Assembly (NCBI GenBank): GCA_905480565.1 | Contig: CAJQQW010000175.1 | Span: 1 to 11,804, forward strand | From: an uncultured Halioglobus sp. | GTDB taxonomy: Bacteria; Pseudomonadota; Gammaproteobacteria; Pseudomonadales; Halieaceae | Reading direction: 5' to 3' | Length of the DNA: 11,804 nt | Position numbers and translations under genes: made by a program | Shown here: one piece after another, positions 6,657-11,804 of the stretch | Numbering within the stretch: position 1 is the stretch's first letter | How the letters are laid out: each line of letters opens with the position of its first letter | Notes under the pieces: generated by a model | Told to the model about the DNA's origin: nothing | The model's database searches: none | What the model saw: the letters and a program-made list of their open reading frames with translations, nothing else

Positions 6657-7556
6657 ATGACGGAGCTACAGCACACAGAAACAGCTGGTTGGCGGGACTA
6701 CAAGGAGCTGACGAAGCCCAATGTCGTTCTGCTGATGATCCTTACCTCTGCGATCGGTATGTTCATGGCGGTACCCGGTATGGTGCCGATGCACGTGCTG
6801 ATACTGGGAAATCTCGGTATTGCTCTGTGTGCAGGCGCGGCGGCAGCGGTCAATCACCTCATTGATCAGCGGGTCGATCAGAAAATGGCCCGCACCCATA
6901 ATCGCCCAATGGCTCGTGGCCGTGTCAGCAACTTGCAGGCGTCCCTGTTTGCTCTCGTACTGGGCACGCTGGGAATGGCGATCCTCATTCTCTGGATTAA
7001 CCCACTCACCGCCTGGCTCACCCTGGCCTCGTTGGTGGGTTATGCCTTTGTCTATACATTATTCCTCAAGCGGGCAACGCCTCAGAATATTGTCATCGGT
7101 GGCCTTGCTGGAGCAGCTCCCCCCCTGTTGGGTTGGACGGCAGTAACCGACCATATTCATGGACATGCATTATTGCTGGTGCTGATTATTTTCGCGTGGA
7201 CGCCACCACATTTCTGGGCACTGGCTATTCACCGCAGGGAGGAGTATGCGGCCGTTGAGATTCCAATGTTGCCGGTGACCCACGGTGTGGCTTTCACCAA
7301 GTTACATATTCTCCTGTATACGATTCTTATGTTCCTGATTACATTGTTGCCCTATGCGACGCGCATGAGCGGTCCACTATACCTACTGGGGGCGGTGGTG
7401 CTCGGTCTCGGGTTTCTTTACTGGGCGATCGCGCTGATGCGTGGCAAGAACCCTAACGCACCGATGCAGACGTTCAAGTACTCCATCATTTATTTGATGG
7501 CGCTATTTGTGATCATGCTTCTTGACCACTACCTGTTTCCGGTGACGACATTATGA
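6657..7556 (+). CDS. cyoE: Protoheme IX farnesyltransferase (heme O synthase)
   Basis: CyoE/CtaB transfers a farnesyl group from farnesyl diphosphate to heme B to make heme O, the precursor of heme A. It is an inner-membrane protein of the UbiA prenyltransferase superfamily. The 299 residues are the usual length, with about eight to nine helices. The prenyl-diphosphate and magnesium motif is present: N66, D70 and D74 in [20 protein letters not shown]. The second conserved region is [22 protein letters not shown] (186-207). It starts 6 nt after the previous gene with GGGAA as ribosome site and overlaps sco1 by 4 bp (ATGA). In the usual gene order ctaA lies immediately upstream; here it does not. 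Confidence 0.97.
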   Translation: MTELQHTETAGWRDYKELTKPNVVLLMILTSAIGMFMAVPGMVPMHVLILGNLGIALCAGAAAAVNHLIDQRVDQKMARTHNRPMARGRVSNLQASLFALVLGTLGMAILILWINPLTAWLTLASLVGYAFVYTLFLKRATPQNIVIGGLAGAAPPLLGWTAVTDHIHGHALLLVLIIFAWTPPHFWALAIHRREEYAAVEIPMLPVTHGVAFTKLHILLYTILMFLITLLPYATRMSGPLYLLGAVVLGLGFLYWAIALMRGKNPNAPMQTFKYSIIYLMALFVIMLLDHYLFPVTTL

Positions 7557-8197
7557 GCCAGCGTAGCAATATACGACTGACGGTGCTCATTCTGCTCGGC
7601 GTAATGATTTTGTTCGTTGGCGGATTTGTTTTGCGCGTTACGCTGCCCCAGGAAATGTCTGCTAGCGAGCTGAAATCGAACGGACTTTATCTGCACGATA
7701 CGCCCAGAAGCCTGGAGCAGTTCCAGCTGGTGAATCAGAAGGGCGAGGCATTTACTCCAGGGAGCTTGCAAGGGCGTTGGAGTCTGCTGTTTTTTGGTTT
7801 CACCTACTGTCCGGATGTCTGCCCTACCACGATGGCTTTTCTCGACAACTTTGTTGCGGGTCTCGACGAGGACGAGCGGCTGGATACGCAGGTCGTTATG
7901 GTGTCAGTGGACCCCGCTCGGGACACAGTGGAGCAACTGGCGCAATACGTGCCGTTCTTTAATCCAACATTTATAGGGGTGACGGGTGAATTCCTCGATA
8001 TTCACCGTTTTGCGACAGCGTTGAATACGCCATTCCGGAAGGTGGTAGGGAGCGGAGATGATTATCAGGTGGATCATAGCGCCAACGTTGTGCTGATAAA
8101 TCCCAAGGGGGACTACCATGGCTTTTTCAAGGCGCCCCTCGATCGTGAAAAAATGATGAAGACCTATCGTGCCGCGAGGGCTGGTTGGAAGCACTAG
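7553..8197 (+). CDS. sco1: SCO1/SenC family copper chaperone
   Basis: Sco proteins are membrane-tethered periplasmic thioredoxin-fold proteins that deliver copper to the CuA site of subunit II and may keep its cysteines reduced. The 214 residues have one N-terminal membrane helix (about 9-30) and the full copper site: C86 and C90 in FTYCPDVCP, with H175 in [16 protein letters not shown] (117-125) is also family-typical. Its ATG overlaps the cyoE stop by 4 bp, so the two are probably translationally coupled. It is the last gene of the assembly unit. No U-tailed terminator follows. Confidence 0.95.
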   Translation: MSQRSNIRLTVLILLGVMILFVGGFVLRVTLPQEMSASELKSNGLYLHDTPRSLEQFQLVNQKGEAFTPGSLQGRWSLLFFGFTYCPDVCPTTMAFLDNFVAGLDEDERLDTQVVMVSVDPARDTVEQLAQYVPFFNPTFIGVTGEFLDIHRFATALNTPFRKVVGSGDDYQVDHSANVVLINPKGDYHGFFKAPLDREKMMKTYRAARAGWKH

Positions 8198-8220
8198 CCC
8201 TTGTGTACTATGCAGGGCTA
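8195..8220 (+). repeat. Inverted repeat at the sco1 stop codon
   Basis: TAGCCCT (8195-8201) pairs with AGGGCTA (8214-8220) around a 12-nt loop. The sco1 TAG is part of the left arm. No U-tract follows, so it is at best a weak or Rho-assisted end. The loop contains TACTAT (8206-8211), which could be a -10 box for polA, with TTGGAA (8185-8190) as -35; the 15-bp spacing is short, so this is weak. Confidence 0.35.
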
Positions 8221-8274
8221 CTAACGCCTGCTTGGTAGAAGGCCCTCACGCCCCGAATAAAGGTAAGTTGCACT

Positions 8275-10998
8275 ATGGATTCCGCCGCTGCTCCCCTCGT
8301 CCTGGTTGATGGCTCCTCCTATGTCTACCGGGCTTTTCATGCATTGCCAATGCTCACCACATCCTCGGGTCAGAATACGGGTGCGGTTAGAGGCGTGACC
8401 AGTATGTTGCGCCGCCTTTTGGCAGACTACCCCGGCAGCCCGGTGGCTGTAGTATTTGATGCCAAAGGCAAGACCTTCAGAGACGATATCTACCCGGAGT
8501 ACAAAGCCAACCGCCCACCCATGCCGGACGAGTTGCGTGAGCAGATTGAACCCATCCATGAAATCGTCAAGGCGATGGGTTTGCCTTACATTTGCGAGCC
8601 GGGCGTAGAAGCAGATGACGTTATAGGAACATTGTCCCGTGAGGCCAGCAGAAAAGGGCTTGCAGTCGTAATCTCTACGGGCGATAAGGACATGGCCCAG
8701 TTGGTGGACCCTCATACTACCTTGGTCAACACCATGACCCAGACCGTCATGGATGAGGCCGGTGTGCAGGAAAAGTTTGGTATACCGCCGTCGCTGATCA
8801 TCGACTTTTTAGCCCTGATGGGCGACAAGGTGGACAATATCCCCGGAGTGCCAGGCGTGGGGGAAAAAACCGCGTTGGGTTTATTGCAGGGTTTGGGTAG
8901 CCTTGATGATATATACAACAATCTCGACAAGGTGGCGGCACTTTCATTTCGTGGCGCCAAGACGATGGGCGCCAAGCTTGAAAAAGAGAAAGATAACGCT
9001 GACCTGTCTTACCAGCTGGCTACGATAAAAACCGATGTCCCCCTCGAGCTCAAACTGGAACAGCTGGAGAACCAAACGCCCAATCGCGAAGCCCTGGTTA
9101 AGTGGTTTACCAAACTGGAGTTTCGCTCCTGGCTGGATGAGCTGCTTGACGATAGCGAAACACCCCCGATAACCGTCGAGAAACCCGCCGCTGTTGATTA
9201 CGATATCGTTACAGACCAGTCAGCGTTCGATGGCTGGCTGAAGGCGCTAAAGGAATCAGAACTCTTTGCCTTCGATACGGAAACAACCAGTCTGAATTAC
9301 ATGGATGCGCGAATCGTCGGGGTCTCCTTTGCAATAGAGCCAGGCCGCGCGGCTTATGTTCCGCTGGCGCACGATTATCTCGATGCTCCGCTGCAGTTGT
9401 CGCGTGACGATGTACTTGCTGCCTTGAAGCCTCTGCTCGAGGACGATAACGCGGCCAAGGTTGGACAGAATCTTAAATACGATGCCAGTGTGCTCGCTAA
9501 CCACGGTATTACCCTGCGCGGCATCCGTTTTGACACCATGCTCGAATCCTATGTGCTTGATTCAACCGCCACCCGACATGATATGAACAGTCTTGCCCTA
9601 AAGTATTTGGGGCAGAAAACAATTCATTTCGAGGATGTTGCAGGTAAAGGGGCCAAGCAACTTTCCTTTAATGAGGTCCGGCTTGAAGAAGCGGGTCCCT
9701 ATGCCGCAGAAGACGCCGATATTACCTTGCGGCTCCATGATCACCTTTGGCCCAAGCTCCAGGAGCAGGGCGATTTGAAGAATGTACTGGTCGACCTTGA
9801 GGTGCCGCTGGTTCCGGTGCTGTCGCGCATTGAACGAGAGGGAGCTTTGGTCTCGCGCGACCTGTTGCAAAAACAAAGTGTCGAACTGGGGGAGCGTTTA
9901 AAGGAGCTGGAGTCTCAGGCATATGATCTCGCGGGCCAGGCGTTTAATCTGGGTTCACCTAAACAGTTGGGCGAGATTCTATTTCAAAAGTTGGAACTGC
10001 CAGTAATCAAGAAAACACCAAAAGGCGCGCCCTCGACGGCTGAAGACGTGCTCGCTGAGCTGGCCCTGGACTACCCGCTGCCAAAGCTGTTACTGGAGTA
10101 TCGCAGCCTGAGTAAACTAAAATCTACGTACACTGACAAACTTCCCCAAATGCTTAACAGCATTACTGGTCGAGTCCACACCTCTTACCATCAAGCGGTT
10201 ACGGCGACAGGGCGGCTGTCTTCTTCTGACCCTAACCTGCAGAATATTCCGATTCGGACCGGCGAGGGGCGCCGCATCCGACAAGCGTTTATCGCGCCAC
10301 CCGGGCACAAGATTCTTGCGGCGGATTATTCACAAATTGAACTGCGGATCATGGCACACCTGTCCACAGATACCGGCTTATTGAATGCGTTCAAAGAGGG
10401 TCAGGACGTTCATGCGGCCACGGCTGCAGAAGTGTTTGAAGTGCCGCTGGCATCAGTGTCCGTGGACCAGCGCCGTAAAGCCAAGGCGATCAACTTTGGC
10501 CTGATTTACGGTATGTCGGCTTTTGGTCTCGCCAAGCAGTTACATCTTGGCCGAAACGAGGCGCAGGAATATATCGACCGCTATTTCGAGCGTTACCCTG
10601 GCGTGGCCGACTATATGGATCGCACCCGTGCTGTGGCCAAAGAGCAGGGTTATGTGCAAACACTGTTTGGTCGACGTTTGTATCTGCCGGAAATCAATGC
10701 GCGCAATAAAATGCGTGTCCAGGCCGCCGAGCGGACAGCGATCAACGCACCCATGCAAGGCACCGCTGCAGATATTATCAAGAGAGCCATGCTCTCTGTC
10801 GACGACTGGTTGCAGCAGGGCGATGTGGATGCTCGCATGATCATGCAGGTGCATGATGAGCTGGTGTTTGAGGTTGCCGAAGACGAGGTTGAACCAGTCA
10901 GCGATCGTATCTGTGCACTGATGTCAGGTGCCGCGGAGCTGGCGGTACCCCTGCTGGTGGAAGCGGGTGTGGGTGACAACTGGGATGAGGCACATTAG
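8275..10998 (+). CDS. polA: DNA polymerase I
   Basis: DNA polymerase I removes RNA primers, fills gaps and serves in excision repair in the cytoplasm. All three domains are intact in 907 residues. The 5' nuclease domain (about 1-290) has [19 protein letters not shown] (111-115), TGDKD (135-139) and [14 protein letters not shown]. The 3'-5' exonuclease has D334 and E336 (FDTETTSL), D403 and Y476/D480 (YAAEDAD), so proofreading looks functional. The polymerase has motif A D684 (DYSQIELR), the O-helix K737 region [14 protein letters not shown], and motif C H860-D861 (VHDELVFEV). It is about 20 residues shorter than the E. coli enzyme as I recall that sequence, all lost from the linker before the exonuclease. 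Its nearest upstream ribosome site is AAAGG, 11 nt before the ATG. It is an independent housekeeping gene next to the cox cluster. Confidence 0.98.
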   Translation: MDSAAAPLVLVDGSSYVYRAFHALPMLTTSSGQNTGAVRGVTSMLRRLLADYPGSPVAVVFDAKGKTFRDDIYPEYKANRPPMPDELREQIEPIHEIVKAMGLPYICEPGVEADDVIGTLSREASRKGLAVVISTGDKDMAQLVDPHTTLVNTMTQTVMDEAGVQEKFGIPPSLIIDFLALMGDKVDNIPGVPGVGEKTALGLLQGLGSLDDIYNNLDKVAALSFRGAKTMGAKLEKEKDNADLSYQLATIKTDVPLELKLEQLENQTPNREALVKWFTKLEFRSWLDELLDDSETPPITVEKPAAVDYDIVTDQSAFDGWLKALKESELFAFDTETTSLNYMDARIVGVSFAIEPGRAAYVPLAHDYLDAPLQLSRDDVLAALKPLLEDDNAAKVGQNLKYDASVLANHGITLRGIRFDTMLESYVLDSTATRHDMNSLALKYLGQKTIHFEDVAGKGAKQLSFNEVRLEEAGPYAAEDADITLRLHDHLWPKLQEQGDLKNVLVDLEVPLVPVLSRIEREGALVSRDLLQKQSVELGERLKELESQAYDLAGQAFNLGSPKQLGEILFQKLELPVIKKTPKGAPSTAEDVLAELALDYPLPKLLLEYRSLSKLKSTYTDKLPQMLNSITGRVHTSYHQAVTATGRLSSSDPNLQNIPIRTGEGRRIRQAFIAPPGHKILAADYSQIELRIMAHLSTDTGLLNAFKEGQDVHAATAAEVFEVPLASVSVDQRRKAKAINFGLIYGMSAFGLAKQLHLGRNEAQEYIDRYFERYPGVADYMDRTRAVAKEQGYVQTLFGRRLYLPEINARNKMRVQAAERTAINAPMQGTAADIIKRAMLSVDDWLQQGDVDARMIMQVHDELVFEVAEDEVEPVSDRICALMSGAAELAVPLLVEAGVGDNWDEAH

Positions 10999-11164
10999 TC
11001 CGGTTGCCCCGAAACAGCAATCAGGAATCGATTAAATGGTACGTTGCCTGTAACGCGCGATGTTGTGTGTTATTCCGCGGCGCCAATAACGTCTGGGTCA
11101 GTTAGCGACTGCCGCTATCCAGATGGGATAACGGTTAGAGTAATTAGAGTCGAGCCGGGGGGTG
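10999..11164. other. Gene-free region after polA
   Basis: No gene is seen here. Besides the hairpin at 11112-11134, it holds an AT-rich inverted repeat GTTATT (11069-11074) with AATAAC (11085-11090) around a GC-rich loop, and a short direct repeat TTAGAGT (11135-11141 and 11144-11150). In enteric bacteria and vibrios this position, downstream of polA, encodes the small RNA Spot 42, but I see no recognisable Spot 42 sequence. Confidence 0.4.
11112..11134 (+). terminator. Possible polA transcript-end hairpin
   Basis: TATCC (11116-11120) pairs with GGATA (11126-11130) around a 5-nt loop. After one mismatch the stem extends with CCG (11112-11114) and CGG (11132-11134). TTAGAGTAATT follows, which is AT-rich but not a U-tract, so intrinsic termination would be weak. 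Confidence 0.3.
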
Positions 11165-11216
11165 TTGCTTGCGCTATGCGCCCCGGATATTTTGCGGAGC
11201 GCATAGCGTAGTGCAA
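11165..11216. terminator. Long hairpin between the convergent polA and TonB receptor genes
   Basis: CGCTATGCGC (11172-11181) is perfectly complementary to GCGCATAGCG (11199-11208). The stem continues outward through G-U, T-A and G-U pairs and, past one bulge, TTGC (11165-11168) with GCAA (11213-11216); inward, CCG (11183-11185) pairs with CGG (11195-11197). It lies 5 nt beyond the receptor stop codon. Neither strand has a U-tract after it, so it may stabilise 3' ends or block transcription from either side and is not a textbook terminator. Confidence 0.5.
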
Positions 11217-11221
11217 AGAGA

Positions 11222-11803
11222 CTAGAAATCTTTGCGGATCGTTAAACCCCAGGTGAGAGGCTCTGTGTAGTAAGCGATATAACGGCCGGTTTGCGCAGGG
11301 GCATCGGCTATGGTGCTTGTATACATCTCATCGGTCAGGTTGCGACCCCACAGAGTCAGTACGGTATCCCAGGGCTCATAGCGGACGCCTACGCGAGCAT
11401 TAAGCAGCCCGAAAGAGTCATCGTATTTTTCCGGGTCGTTGTTGACGTCCGTCATGCGTTCGTCGGTCCAGGTATACTCTGCGTAGACAAAGCCTTCCAA
11501 TGCATCGCTGAGGCGAAAATTCTGGTTGCCGGTGACTACCACGACATTTTCCGGGTTGCCGGAGAGGTCTCCTCCGCTGCGATCACAAGCTCCGGAAGGG
11601 CCGTCAGGGTTCGGGTTGCCCGGATCAGGCTGGCCTGTCTGCCAGGGCTGCCCTGTCCAGCATGGGCCATTCTCAAAATTCTCATACTCGCCGTGGTTAT
11701 ACGCGTAAGCCAGTGTCAACGTAGTTGAGTCGGTAGCCGCCCAGTTCAGATCGATTTCGCCGCCGTAGGTCTCTGCGGTGCCCGCGTTGCTGAGGACGAA
11801 CCC
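11222..11803 (-). CDS. TonB-dependent outer-membrane receptor, C-terminal part (partial)
   Basis: The reading frame is open to the right edge, so only the last 193 residues are seen; the plug domain and TonB box lie outside. Outer-membrane barrel features are clear: alternating amphipathic strands with aromatic ends (TAETYGGEIDLNWAATDSTT, GFVYAEYTWTDERM, LLNARVGVRYE), the family-typical LTLWGRNLTDEMY, and a final strand LTWGLTIRKDF ending in phenylalanine, the outer-membrane assembly signal. A loop of about 45 residues (fragment residues 42-86, 11546-11680) is rich in Gly, Pro, Asn and Gln and holds two cysteines, C48 and C73, that could form a disulfide at the surface. The substrate cannot be told from this part. 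It is convergent with polA and unrelated to the cox genes. Confidence 0.9.
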   Translation of the reverse strand, partial: GFVLSNAGTAETYGGEIDLNWAATDSTTLTLAYAYNHGEYENFENGPCWTGQPWQTGQPDPGNPNPDGPSGACDRSGGDLSGNPENVVVVTGNQNFRLSDALEGFVYAEYTWTDERMTDVNNDPEKYDDSFGLLNARVGVRYEPWDTVLTLWGRNLTDEMYTSTIADAPAQTGRYIAYYTEPLTWGLTIRKDF

Positions 11804-11804
11804 G

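Noticed and set aside
11291..11728. Plus-strand 145-codon frame opposite the TonB receptor
   Set aside because: The minus-strand translation has clear outer-membrane barrel signatures and a terminal Phe; the plus frame has none.
1..11804. CRISPR arrays, tRNA or rRNA genes, insertion sequences, attachment sites
   Set aside because: I looked for spaced direct repeats, cloverleaf-like sequences, transposase reading frames and flanking repeats and saw none; gene content is housekeeping with no sign of recent transfer.

Overview
The window comes from a Gram-negative, aerobic, probably marine gammaproteobacterium. PolA is very close to the enterobacterial protein. The cytochrome oxidase gene order matches that of Pseudomonas-like genomes. 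A TonB-dependent receptor of the large outer-membrane type lies at the right edge. By eye the base composition is moderately GC-rich. Cellvibrionales/Halieaceae is my best guess at lineage, but this is inference and not shown by any single signature.

Layout. Positions 1-419 hold no convincing gene; they carry a likely promoter (TATAAT at 251-256) and a structured leader. Positions 420-4729 form the structural operon of a caa3/aa3-type cytochrome c oxidase: coxB (subunit II with CuA and a fused cytochrome c domain), coxA (subunit I), ctaG (Cox11, CuB insertion) and coxC (subunit III). An 11-bp perfect inverted repeat sits across the ctaG stop codon, and a branched U-tailed terminator (4766-4820) closes the operon. 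On the opposite strand, 4909-5163 encodes a small twin-transmembrane DUF2909 protein with a TTG start. Positions 5243-8197 form the second, assembly half of the system as tightly packed genes: surf1, an unnamed membrane-anchored thioredoxin-like protein with a CxxxC pair, cyoE/ctaB (heme O synthase) and sco1/senC (copper chaperone for CuA). Then come polA (8275-10998), about 220 bp of gene-free DNA rich in hairpins, and the C-terminal 193 residues of a TonB-dependent receptor on the minus strand, cut by the window edge.

How the parts work together. CoxA, CoxB and CoxC are the enzyme core. CtaG delivers copper to CuB and Sco1 delivers copper to CuA. Surf1 helps place heme a, and CyoE makes heme O, the precursor of heme A. 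Heme A synthase (ctaA/cox15), which normally lies between the thioredoxin-like gene and cyoE in this gene order, is absent here. The two genes are only 6 bp apart, so it must be elsewhere, replaced or lost. That is the most informative oddity in the window. The rest is largely a conventional, intact housekeeping region. I did not find a wholly new system. The least-understood parts are the CxxxC protein, the DUF2909 protein and the intercistronic RNA structures.
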